From contig JAWZYU010000008.1 in assembly GCA_038380435.1 (NCBI GenBank), positions 76,522,020-76,586,019 of the forward strand: DNA of 64,000 nt. Reading direction: 5' to 3'. The translations under genes and the position numbers were made by a program. The stretch comes from Ryuthela nishihirai. Its lineage: Eukaryota; Arthropoda; Arachnida; Araneae; Heptathelidae. Every line of letters starts with the position of its first letter. Positions within the stretch are counted from its first letter, which is position 1. This document shows positions 1 to 9,745 of this stretch, in pieces. The notes beneath the pieces are model-generated. The model did not search any database. It saw only the letters and a list, made by a program, of their open reading frames with translations, and had not been told where the DNA came from.

Positions 1-69
1 GTTGCAATTGTTTTCTCTGTAGAGTGTTTACTATTTTATATTCAATTTTTGAAATTCGTTTTACAACAG

Positions 70-252
70 GAAACCAAGGACTTGTGAAATGGAATGGAAA
101 ATGGATTCCTTTCTTAGATTCCCTGATCTTGCTGATGGGGCTTATAGGAGAAAGAAATGGACTGATTTTACCAGTAGGAATCGAGCGTGTAAAAATTGAT
201 CCAATTGTCCATTTAAAATATTTGAAAGATAGATCTGAAAATCATCTAATGG
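70..252 (+). CDS. FASN: Fatty acid synthase, visible exon 1 (end of dehydratase region)
   Basis: This is an internal exon of a cytosolic type I fatty acid synthase, which builds palmitate from malonyl-CoA and NADPH. The frame reads GLVKWNGKWIPFLDSL, then a GLILPVGIERVKIDP stretch. This matches the conserved segment at the end of the animal FASN dehydratase region, where human FASN has a W/D-rich motif followed by GLYLPT and HIDP. The acceptor is ttacaacag before position 70 and the donor is gtatgt at 253. The exon begins after one base of a codon and ends after one base of a codon, which fits the exon at 6911 (the split codon becomes Gly). The 5' part of the gene is outside the window. The first ATG in this frame (24) lies in the intron and is not a start. 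Confidence 0.9.
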
Positions 253-475
253 GTATGTAATTTTTTTCCTGTTAAATTAAAAAACTTAACTTTCTTGTGG
301 TTAGCGTTATTTTTTTTACAAATCAAGGAAAAAATACTGTAAACTTTACTGTAAAATAAAGGCCAGTAGGAAATATAGACTGAGTTGCCTTTGCATTACA
401 ACAACCACCAAATATTCCGTAGGAACACCATTTACCCGTATTACAGCCCATACATATTGAGGCATGGATTTAGAA
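253..475. other. FASN intron, start; no feature seen
   Basis: AT-rich intron sequence between the donor at 253 and the first SINE target-site duplication. Nothing recognised. Confidence 0.6.
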
Positions 476-879
476 AGGTGTAAGAGGGTTGGGTTGTTTT
501 ACCTCTGCGCGGCACTTTTTTGCACACCATGGGCTAAATGGCCAGATCACATGGACCCCGAAGGCTCAGAGAAGGTTTGGGAACCCACTGGAACAGCTGT
601 TGGCAGACAAATGGTAGCCTCCCGTCAAGGCCATCCAGCGCGTTCTTTAACGTGCACAGGGTATGGTTCTCCCGCACACGGGGCCACGGCTTAACGTCCC
701 ATCCGACGGACGGCGGCCTTTCCAAGCCCATCGGTGGCCCCTACTGACCGTGCGCAGGGCGGGGAATTTTGCGGAGATAAATCTCAACGCTGACCCAGCT
801 GGGACTCGAACCTGGAAACTACAGATTACGAGCCTGGCGCGCTACCGACTGAGCCACCCCCGCCCCAGGTGTAAGAGGG
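476..879 (-). mobile_element. SINE-A copy with 13-bp target-site duplication
   Basis: This is a tRNA-derived SINE in reverse orientation. On the minus strand the head carries a pol III A box (TGGCTCAGTCGG-like) and B box (GGTTCGAGTCC). About 300 bp of conserved body follow, ending in a ggtaaaacaacccaaccc-type tail. The body is 489-866. The duplication aggtgtaagaggg is perfect at 476-488 and 867-879, which defines the insertion. Open frames through this element are SINE artefacts. Confidence 0.93.
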
Positions 880-1640
880 TATCCAATGGTAGTTCTAACT
901 ATGCCCTCCTCCAAATATCAGTAGTAGTAGCATTTTGTTTCCAGTTATAATCAATACATAGTTACCAGAAAATTTTAATATGTATAAAAATTTAAATAGG
1001 AGAAACACACACAAAAAACACACAGTAAAATACAGCAAGAGAAATAAAAAACACAAAAATAATTTAAGTAATTCCGGGATCAAGAGACTAAATGGGCCGT
1101 CTAGGTTTTAGTTTAATTTCCAATATTTGTCAACAAATAATGGAATAGTAAATGATAAATTTCTAATTTAACTGATACATCAATAATAAAAGAGGTACAA
1201 TAATATTCATTAATTAACTAGAAAGAAGATGAGAACCTCTTTTTCAAAGAGAAAGAAGATTTTCCTTTTCCTACTGTTTTATTCCTTAAAAGTTTTAATT
1301 CGTGCTAGCGGATGATTGAAAAAATGAAAATAGTATTTCATTAGTAATTATACAAAATAAACGCATTCGTCTTTTGATTCTTAAATCTAAAAACTTTCAT
1401 TTCCCACAACTCTCTCAGAAAAGTGGGTAGATGATTGCTATCAGTGGAATATCTCTTAAAAATTTCTGCCATTAATATATCGTTGCAATATTCGTTTGAA
1501 ATTTGTAATCTTCATTCTTTTCCACCGTTACTCGGCGCAATTATAGTGTTCGAAAGATTCTGAAAGTGAGAATCATAATATTTTATCAATTACTATCTAA
1601 TCCTAAAAATATTTTTTTCATTTATCTTAAAAATGCGAAC
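880..1640. other. AT-rich intron, nothing recognised
   Basis: AT-rich sequence with A- and T-runs between the SINE and the 3' end of the RTE LINE. I see no gene, repeat array or RNA gene. Confidence 0.5.
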
Positions 1641-1672
1641 AATCATCATCATCATCATCAAGCAGCCATGGG

Positions 1673-2821
1673 TTACGGAGGTCCAACCAGACCGTGCAAT
1701 TTAGTTCTCCAAGCAAGTCTATCCTGAGCTACATCTACTGCATCTGGCCACTGCACACCAATTCTAACAAGGTCCTGTTTGACATTGTCTGCCCACCGCA
1801 TCCTAGGTCTCCCCTTCTTTCTGAGGCCTTTAGGCACACTGTTCATAACCCTATTCGCCAATCTATAATTATTCATACGGGCAACATGGCCAAACCAACG
1901 GAGTCTCCCTCTGCACAATATGCTGCTTAAAGGAGGTTGCAAACTCCTTTGCCTAACCTCATCATTAGTTACAAAGTTGAACCACCTAATGCCCAAGATA
2001 CTGCGTAAACATCTGGAATCAAAAGCATCTAGTTTCCTGTTATCTTTTTTACAAAGTGTCCAAGTTTCACTACCATAATTAATCCTAGAAAGAACCAAAC
2101 TATTATACAGTCTAATTTTAGTCTTTAGGTGTATACGCCTATTTCTCCACACTCTCCATAGATTCTTAAAAGTCCCGGCAGCAATCCCTATTCGTCTGTT
2201 AATCTCATGCCGCACATCACCATTATCTGTTACATAGCTCGGAAAATAATTTAACTGTGACACCTGCTCAAGACTGCAACCATTCAGATTAACTAAATCA
2301 CAGCCTGCCTGACCAATTTTCATCACCTTAGTTTTCTCTCTGTTTATAACCAAACCTACTCTACTACCAGTCTCATCAACAACTCGAATGAAAGAGTTCA
2401 TCTCATCAACATCATTTGCCAAAAGGGCTAAATCATCAGCATAATCTAAATCAGAAATTTTCTTATCTCCAGTCCATTTAAGGCCAAAATCTTTCCCTTG
2501 AAGTGAATTTCGCATAACATAATCAATAACCAAGCTAAAGAGAAAAGGAGACAAAACGCACTTTTGTCGAACACCAGAAGTAATGCTAAACCAATTGCTA
2601 CAAGCCTTACCAACTCTCACACACGACTCAGTGTTATTATAGAGAGCTTTCATTATGTTAACTAACTTGTCTGGTATACCATATGATTTCACAATCAACC
2701 ACAAATTATGACGATCAACAGAGTCGAAAGCCTTTCTGAAATCAACAAAGCTAGCAAACAAAGGTTTCTGAAACTCTAAACATTTCTCAAGAATCTGCCT
2801 AAGTGGAAATATCTGATCCAC
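1673..2821 (-). pseudogene. RTE LINE reverse transcriptase, C-terminal 382-codon open segment
   Basis: This is the longest open frame of LINE copy A. It holds most of the RT palm (FVDFRKAFDSVD near residue 25, YADD near residue 127) and the C-terminal region with LYNSLVLSRINYGSETWTL and RLRWFGHVAR. Upstream RT sequence continues at 2848-3330 in another frame, so a frameshift separates the fingers from the palm. In vivo it would copy LINE RNA at a nicked target. Here it is a decaying intronic copy with no sign of use as a host gene. Copy B (22815-27064) has YAGD instead of YADD. Confidence 0.85.
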
Positions 2822-4132
2822 ACATCTCTACCACTTCTGAATCCACATTACTCATCACGCAATTGACTGTCAACCAGATTCTTAATTCTATTAAGCACAA
2901 TCATGCAAAGAACTTGACCTGGAACAGACAGTAGGCTGATACTCCTATAGTTATCACAAGAACTGCGATCACCTTTTTTGAAAATAGGGATAACAATAGC
3001 TCTGGTAAAATCCTTAGGAACCATGCCTTTATCATAAAAGATATTCAGAATTTCAGTCATCCAAGTTGTAACTGAAACATTCCCAGCTCTAAGCATTTCT
3101 GTAGTAATTTCATCTACCCCTGGGGTTTTATGAAGTTTAAGTTTAGAAACAGCCAAAATAACTTCAGATTGTGTTATAGGGCCAACATTAAAGCCACCAA
3201 TGCATCTATCATCATTGCAAACAATGGAAATAGAACTAACCGCATTGTTTAGAATATCACTAAAATGCTCAGCCCACCTAGCCATGACAGAATCCTCCCC
3301 TTCTATAACGTTATCAAGTTTATCCTTCAATCAATGCATACCTGTCTCTTTCTTCTCACACAAAACATTAACTCTCTGGTACAACTCTCTGCTATTCTAC
3401 TGTCTAACTGCCTCCTCGACTCTGTCAGCCAAGTCATCAAGCCAAAGATTCTTATCAGCAGCTAACTGATCCTTTACACGTTTATTAAGCTCTTTGTAAT
3501 GCATTCTATTAGGACTAGTAGGGTATTCTTTAGGGACATCACTGCAGTTTATTATTTCCGAAATAAGCTCAAATCTCTTATCACTCAAATAATTTTGCCT
3601 CCTGTTCTCCTTTTCACTTTAAAGAGTACTGTTTGAAGAAAAGTCTGTTTAAAATGGTCCCATTCTTCCTCATCTTCAGCAGTAAACAAACCATGAATAC
3701 CATAATGACCAGTGACCTATCACGATAAGTTTTAGTTATAACTGGTTCTTTCAGATCTTCAGTGTTAAAGATGACTTTTGCAACCTTAGCACAGCACTTT
3801 TTAAGTTTAAGTTGCAAAACACTTTTCACAAAACAATGGTCAGTTCGAATTTCAGCTCTCCCATATGACCTGGTATACGTAACAGAACTAGTCCATTTGC
3901 TATTAATTAACATATAGAGATAATCAATCATATCGTCATGTATCCCATCTTGTGAAACCCAAGTGTACTTATATGTGCCGTGGTGTTTGTAATAAGAGTT
4001 AGATATTCTCAAACCATTAAGTTTATTTGCCAGCAATAGACGTTGCCCATTGGCATTGCAGCTAGCAATACCAAAGGGAAATACACTGAAGTTGTATGCA
4101 AAACCTTTCTTTCTCATCCTCATCGGCGCCTT

Positions 4133-4550
4133 CAGTGGCGGCTTTTTTTTGGATTGGATTGTTTTACCTCTGAGCGGCACTTTTTTGCACACCATGGGCT
4201 AAATGGCCAGGCCACAAGGACCCCGAAGGCTCAGAGAAGGTTGGGGGAGGGGACCCACTGGAACAGCTGTTGGGAGACAGATGGTAGCCTCCCGTCATGG
4301 CCATCCAGCGTGTTCTTTAACGTGCACAGGGTATGGCTTTCCCGCACACGGGGCCATGGCTTAACGTCCCATCCGACGGACGGGCCTTTCCAAGCCCATC
4401 GGTGTCCCCTACTGACCGTGGGCAGGGCGGGGAAATTTGGTGGAGATAAATCTCAACGCTGACCCAGCTGGGACTCGAACCTGGGAACTACAGATTACGA
4501 GCCTGGCGCGCTACCGACTGAGCCACCCCCGCCCCGACCCCAGTGGCGGC
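4133..4550 (-). mobile_element. SINE-A copy inside LINE A, 10-bp TSD
   Basis: SINE-A in reverse orientation, body about 4143-4540, flanked by cagtggcggc at 4133-4142 and 4541-4550. The duplicated sequence is part of the LINE endonuclease segment, so the SINE is younger than LINE A. The 3' tail ends in an A-run (read as T on the + strand). Confidence 0.93.
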
Positions 4551-5021
4551 ATAAGAACAGATAGCTAAATGTAAAACAACTATTAAAAACGTGAATGCTG
4601 TGAGAAAGCTTTCATTAATGTACTCTTATTCTAGAAGATCCACTGGCATGTCTGTAGAAAAGCAAACCTACGCCATGAAAATACTTTCCATCCTCCTTGA
4701 AAAGAGAAATTTAAAATTACTTCTAAGTATTTGACCTTCCCTGTCGATCTGATCGCTTGCAAGCCCAGACTATCCAGTTTACAATGCTGGAATTCCTATC
4801 TGAGGATGTCAAGAAAATAATCTCTGTGCAACGTCCTCATATTCCATGTGCTTTCAAAGAAAAAAAAATATATAGTACGATTATTAAACAAACCCTGTTT
4901 ATTAAGAGGCGAAGTACTGACTATATGAAACAGCTCCATAAATGCAGGAATGGGGGGCATAGAACTGTACTCCCCACTACTAAAGGCTGAAGTCATCTGT
5001 ACTGGAAGATAATTTTCGATC

Positions 5022-5410
5022 GATGACATTTCACATAATTTTCAATCGAAAACATTTCACAAAATTTTCCATTTGCACCATATGACAAAATTTTTCATTG
5101 ATGATGGCATTTCACTTAATTACCTATTGAAGACGACATTTCATATAATTTTTCATTGACAATGACATTTTAGATCGTTTTTCCATCGACAAGAACATTT
5201 CGCATAATTTTCCATTGACAATGACATTTCACATGATTTCTCCATCGACAACATTTCAGATAATTTCCATCGACAATGAGCTGTCACAAAATTTTCATTT
5301 GATGGCATTTCACATAATATTCCATCGCAATGACATTTCACATAATTCGTCATTCAGAATGATATTTCACATAATTTTACATTGATAACATTTCAACAAT
5401 ATTTCCATAG
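5022..5410. repeat. Degenerate tandem array, about 30-bp motif
   Basis: About a dozen imperfect repeats of a motif like gacatttcacataattttc followed by a variable catcgacaat stretch. Spacing is irregular and units have diverged strongly. No coding meaning is seen. Confidence 0.7.
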
Positions 5411-5511
5411 GCATAAACATTTCCTATTTCTCCTGCGAGATCATCTACAAAAATGAGAAAAAATATGACTCATGGCCATGATTAAGTGACGTGTAATGTG
5501 CTCCTTCACTG

Positions 5512-6095
5512 GCATGTAGCTTTGGCTCAGTCGGTAAAATATCATTTTCGTAATCTCCAGATTCGAGTCGCAATTAAGCCTGTGATGCAATTTTCTCCCC
5601 TAATATTTTTAGCCGTCCCGTGGCCGAGTGGTTAGCGCGCTTGGCTACTGATCTACGGGACCTGGGTTCGAGCCCCGGGTAAGGCATGGACGTTTGTGCT
5701 GTTTTTCTGCTGAGGTCCTGCCATCCTCACAGACCTTCTACTCTGGCATATAAACTGACAGGCTCCTGTCAGACCTCTGTAGCAAGCAGCTGCTTGAGGG
5801 GGTATTTAGTATATATTTTTTTTAATATTGCTCTGCCATCACTGAAAAGGACACAACAATGAATTTCGAGAGGCATACGAATGGTACATTAAACTGTGAG
5901 CTCGTGTAGAGGAGAATCACTTGCATGTTAAAGAATATGCTTGATGGTGTTAACTAAAGGCTTCCATCTGACATCTATCAGCTGTCCAGGGGATTCCCTT
6001 TCGAAACCTTCTCTGATCCTTTGGAGCCCTTGTGATCTGAATCATTGTGTGCAAAAGAGTGCCTCTTAGAGGTAAAATAACCCAACACAAATATC
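5512..6095 (+). mobile_element. Old, diverged SINE-A copy, interrupted by SINE-B
   Basis: The tRNA-like head (ggctcagtcggtaaaat, then attcgagtcgc) is at about 5518-5572. The rest of SINE-A resumes after the SINE-B at 5611-5822 and ends in gaggtaaaataacccaacac near 6095. It is far more diverged than the other copies, so it is old. It is the host site for a younger SINE-B. Confidence 0.75.
5601..5829 (+). mobile_element. SINE-B copy nested in old SINE-A
   Basis: tRNA-like head with A box TGGCCGAGTGGTTAG and B box GGGTTCGAGCCC (about 5611-5686). The family body follows (tttttctgctgaggtcctgc, gacaggctcctgtcagacc) and ends in ctgcttgagggggtattta. A possible 7-bp duplication taatatt lies at 5601-5607 and 5823-5829. 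The head is serine/leucine-tRNA-like in general layout; I do not assign an isoacceptor firmly. Confidence 0.88.
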
Positions 6096-6319
6096 CTTCA
6101 TTCCTGCCCTATAATTCCTAAATAATCATTAAAGATCTCATAACAGAAACTATTTATTGGATATAGTAATTCATTTGATTTGTGCATTTTAATTATTTTT
6201 AATCAGTCAGATAATCACGGAAAATTTAAAATCAAATGATAACTAAATAAAAATATTTTAAATAAAAATTGTTTCTCATTTATATACATATCTACTTTTG
6301 CCTGGTTTTTGTCAGCTTA
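6096..6319. other. AT-rich intron, nothing recognised
   Basis: No gene or repeat recognised between the old SINE-A copy and the MITE. Confidence 0.5.
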
Positions 6320-6721
6320 TACAGGGTGAATCTGAAAAAGTGGGCAAAACTTTACGGGGTGGTAGAACGCAGCTATACGAGCAATATTCGTCATAGAATG
6401 TATGGTCGGAACGCAAACGGCGAGCCGCTAGCTGGCGTTGGAAATGGTATAAAAGGGTCGGTCCTCGCACCCAACGGCATAAAAATAACGTACGCAAAGT
6501 GCATATCCGCCATTTCGTGGTTAGTATAACCAGCCATCCTCTCGGCAATCCACGGTAGAAATGCCTTTGGGTGCGAGGACCGACCCTTTTATACCATTTC
6601 CAACGCCACCTAGCGGCTCGCCGTTTGAGTTCCGACCATACATTCTATGACGAATATTGCTCGTATAGCTGCGTTCTACCACCCCGTAAAGTTTTGCCCA
6701 CTTTTTCAGATTCACCCTGTA
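6320..6721. mobile_element. Palindromic MITE, about 170-bp terminal inverted repeats, TA TSD
   Basis: Element 6322-6719 begins CAGGGTGAATCTG and ends with its reverse complement, flanked by TA on both sides. The arms (about 6322-6490 and 6555-6719) are nearly identical. They surround a short unique centre containing ccatcctctcggcaatcc. The TA duplication and terminus suggest mobilisation by a Tc1/mariner-superfamily transposase (inference). It lies about 190 bp upstream of the FASN exon at 6911. Open frames on both strands mirror each other because of the palindrome. Confidence 0.88.
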
Positions 6722-6910
6722 TAAGTATTTTTTTCTATTGGAAAAATTTATTTTTTTTGTTGTCAGAGGAAAAAATAAATAAAAAATGTGTAAAAATGTA
6801 ATTTGATACAACTGTGTATGTGTATAAATATAAAACAGAATGTAAAAATATATTTCAATGCATCTCCGACTGATGTCTATCATTATTGTTTTGTTTAAAA
6901 TTTCGAATAG

Positions 6911-8120
6911 GTGTTCCCGTACTTATCAATAAATCAACCAAGAAATGCATTTCTGGAGGCGTTGAAATAAAAAATCTGAGGACTGAAATAGCACCTCGTC
7001 GACAGACTCATCAGAATGCTCCTACATTAGAAGAATATCGTTTCATACCTTACAACGAGGAATGTGCACTGACTGAGAAGCGTAAAGAAATGTGCCAAGA
7101 ATATCTCAAAGTATGTTGCGAAGTAGCTAAAAACATATCTCTTGCAACCAGGGGCAAGAAATCCAAAGAAATATCAAAAGATTTCAAAGGAAGTAAAAAT
7201 ATTTTCATTGATGATTATTTAAATTGTCTTACGGAAGCGCACGTTTTGTTGTCAACTTTAAAAGATATCTCGGAATACGAAACATGTGAAGAACTTTTGA
7301 AAAATCTACCGGAAAGATTTAACAACTATGTCCAGAACGTTGCTAACGATATTTTATCTAATACATTAATGACCGAAGTTCCTCTGCGAGCAATGTTAGA
7401 TATCGTTGCAGAAAATTCGAGTCAAAATCTCAAAGTGTTAGAAATGTGTGATAGGCGTATCCCCTTATCTGTTACGGTACAGGATATGTTCATGAAGTAT
7501 TGTCATCTACAAGTGAATTGCACAGTTACTCATTGTGATCCGAATTCGTTTGATTTGAAAGCGTTGGAAAAATCAGATATTAAAGTGGCGCACAGTACAG
7601 CTACAAGGACTGATTTTCCGAATAAAAGAAGTATCGATATTGTATTAGGTGCATTTTGCTTTGGTTCAAAGAATGATCTTAAATCTTATATCAAAACACT
7701 TTCTTCTGTAGTTAAAGATGAAAGGTTCATCTTGTTGTTCCACAGATTTACTCTCACAACACCTGAAGCATTTCTTTCTGAACTTAGTGGCGAAGTACTT
7801 GAGGTTCAACAAACAATTGAACTAGAGAAGACCTTTATAGAGGAAAGTTTAGTGATAATTTCAAAAAAAAGTGATACCTTAGGTACATCTGTGTACTTAC
7901 TAAAGAAAACTATTCCGTGGAAGGCAGGAAATAATTACAGGATTGTCCCTGTGGTTGAAGGCAGATGTGAAGAATGGGTTGAAAAATTGAAGCAAACTCT
8001 TCATGAAGCCAAGGGCTCTGACATTAGCAGTGTGTGGCTTGTTGCCCAAGACAGCCCTTTAAATGGTATAGTGGGATTAGTTAACTGTCTACGAAAAGAA
8101 CCTGGTGGTGAGAAGATCAG
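6911..8120 (+). CDS. FASN: Fatty acid synthase, visible exon 2 (methyltransferase-like core)
   Basis: This 1210-nt exon encodes about 403 residues of the central FASN region that follows the dehydratase. In animals it contains an inactive methyltransferase-like fold and part of the structural ketoreductase half. Recognisable landmarks are GGVEIKNLRTEIAPRR near the start (human has GGVHISGLHTESAPRR), the conserved ENSSQNLKVLEM and DIVLGAFCF segments in the pseudo-methyltransferase part, and GIVGLVNCLRKEPGG at the end. The acceptor is cgaatag before 6911. The donor is gtgagt at 8121. The exon begins by completing the Gly codon split from exon 1 and ends two bases into an Arg codon. This unusually large exon is uninterrupted, with no stop or repeat in it, although the introns on both sides are full of transposons. 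Confidence 0.96.
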
Positions 8121-8246
8121 GTGAGTGAAGGTTCAGTAATATGTTTAGTTTTCTTCATATAAAATAATTTTTTTCTGTGCTCTTCAAACTTTCCATACTA
8201 AATGTTTCTTGCAATAGCTGTTTTTGAAAATTTTATCTATTAATAT

Positions 8247-8333
8247 ATATGTTACCGGCAAAGTTAAATTAGGCATTGTATAGAATGCCTAGTCTATACA
8301 ATGTCTGCTTTTCACACTTTGCCGGTAACATAT
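8247..8333. repeat. Small foldback repeat (18-bp stems)
   Basis: atatgttaccggcaaagt (8247-8264) is exactly inverted at 8316-8333. A second inverted pair (cattgtatag / ctatacaatg) lies in between. Probably a tiny MITE relic. It sits directly beside the 3' end of LINE copy C. Confidence 0.7.
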
Positions 8334-8355
8334 ACATATTCATACAAAATCCATA

Positions 8356-9205
8356 TGCAGCCATGGACTACGGAGGTCCGTCCAGACTGTATAATTTTGC
8401 TCTCCACAGCTGTCTGTTCTGGGCTACGGTACTCCATTTGGCCACTGTAGGCCAATTCTAGCAAGGTCCTGTTTGACATTGTTTGCACATCGCATCCTAA
8501 GCCTCTTAACTTTTTCCTGTGCCTTTAGGCCGTCCCATGGCCGAGTGGTTAGCGCGCTTGGCTACTGATATAAGGGATCTGGGTTCGAGCCCCGGTGAGG
8601 CATGGCTGTTTGTGTCGTTTTTCTGCTGAGGTCTTGCCATCCTCTCAGACCTTCTACTATGGCATATAAACTGACAGGCTCCTGTCAGACCTCTGTGGCA
8701 AGCAGCTGCTTTGGGGGGGGGGGGGGGTATTTATATATTTTTTTTTATTTTAGGCACACTGTTCATAATCTTGTTTGCAAATATGCAGCAATGCATACGG
8801 ACAACATAGCCAAACTAACGCAGTCTTTGTCTGCAGAAAATGTTGCTCAAATGAGGTTGATGATTCCTTTCTAACCTAATCATTACTTGCAAAGTCAAAC
8901 CACCTAATGCCAAAGATACTGCGCAAGCATCTAGAATCAAAGACATCCAGTTTCTTGCTGTCGTGCTTACAAAGAGCCCAAGTTTAACCTCAGAAACCAT
9001 ATTTTAACCATAATTAACCTTAGAATGAAAAAAAAACTCTTATACAGCCTAAGTTTAGGCTCTAAGTGTACACGCCTATTTTTTCACACTCCCTATAGAT
9101 TCTTGAAAGTCCCAGCCAGCTTGAAAATCGGCAATTGCTATTCTTCTATTTAGCTCACGCCGCACATCACCAGTATATGTTACATAGCTCCCAAGATAAT
9201 TAAAC
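8356..9205 (-). mobile_element. RTE-like LINE copy C, 3' fragment
   Basis: Minus-strand 3' end of the same LINE as copies A and B. It reads in parallel with copy A from the gcagccatggactacggagg end (8356) through the region encoding the RT C-terminus, then stops near 9205. It is 5'-truncated, as usual for LINEs, heavily mutated, and split by a SINE-B. Confidence 0.8.
8525..8758 (+). mobile_element. SINE-B copy inside LINE C
   Basis: The head (ccgtcccatggccgagtgg, gggttcgagcccc) and full body end in a G-run and gtatttat near 8740. The target tttaggc appears at about 8526-8532 and again at about 8750-8756, where LINE C resumes with cacactgttcataatc. Confidence 0.87.
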
Positions 9206-9745
9206 TGAGCAAGTTTTCGAGACTTCTCTGGTAATTTCATTGTGACACATGACAAATCCATTAGACTTAATCATACACAGAAGGTTATTAATATCTGCAC
9301 ATGGATTTAATACGTTTATATTAAAATCTCCTGTTAATATCGCATTATATATCAATATTTTGCAGCGAATTTCGTAGCTCTTCTGCAAATTCCGTTTTTT
9401 GATACTCATTTCACCTCTACAGACCTATTAAACTAAAATAGATATTACATATTCCTAGAAAAGTTTAAACACAATCCCCTGTTTGAAAATATCTAATATT
9501 ATATCTAGTAACAAAAATATCCTTATATTATAGTTATAATAATATATCATACTTCTTCCTGATTTTTTTATCATCTCTACATTTGTGAAATCTGTTATAA
9601 CCCTCAATTTCATAAAGTGATATTTCTCCCTCTTTGACCCAAATATCAGTAAGACCAACGATATCGGGTTTTAAATCAGTCAGATTAAGAAAAACTATAA
9701 AGTGATTTAAATTTTTTCTAAGGCTTCGAATATTACCTCAAATTA
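9206..9745 (-). mobile_element. Second LINE (Jockey/CR1-like), ORF2 endonuclease fragment
   Basis: Read on the minus strand this encodes an apurinic-type endonuclease N-terminus: NIRSLRKNLNHF, KPDIVGLTDIW, EISLYEIEGY, then LTGDFNINVL and NEITREVSKTCS. These are the classic motifs of the endonuclease domain that nicks target DNA in Jockey/CR1-group LINEs, and they differ from the RTE endonuclease elsewhere in the window. Several frameshifts are present. The N-terminal side runs straight into the 43-bp satellite. The upstream ORF2 sequence and ORF1 of what seems to be the same element are on the far side of that satellite (13242-14960). Confidence 0.75.

Larger units (their letters stand above)
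1641..4851 (-). mobile_element. RTE-like LINE copy A (endonuclease + reverse transcriptase, broken)
   Basis: This is a non-LTR retrotransposon remnant read on the minus strand. From its 5' side (about 4851) it has a WNVRTL-type endonuclease start remnant, then an endonuclease fragment (NGQRLL, TWVSQDG and DHC motifs, about 4090-3614). A reverse transcriptase follows in pieces (3330-2848 and 2821-1673), with VDFRKAFDSVDR, SGVRQKCVLSPFLFSL and the catalytic SDLDYADDLALL. The 3' maturation-type region GRLRWFGHVARM ends at the GAT-repeat tail (1645-1662). The endonuclease is of the type annotated in animals as craniofacial development protein 2, characteristic of RTE elements. Comparison with copy B shows an internal deletion in the endonuclease near 4090. 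Frameshifts lie near 2830, 3380 and 3600, and a SINE sits at 4143-4540. The RT catalytic motif is intact, but the element is not functional as it stands. Confidence 0.88.

Noticed and set aside
24..69. Start codon of a short gene at position 24
   Set aside because: The ATG is in intron sequence upstream of the ttacaacag acceptor; the homologous FASN sequence begins at 70.
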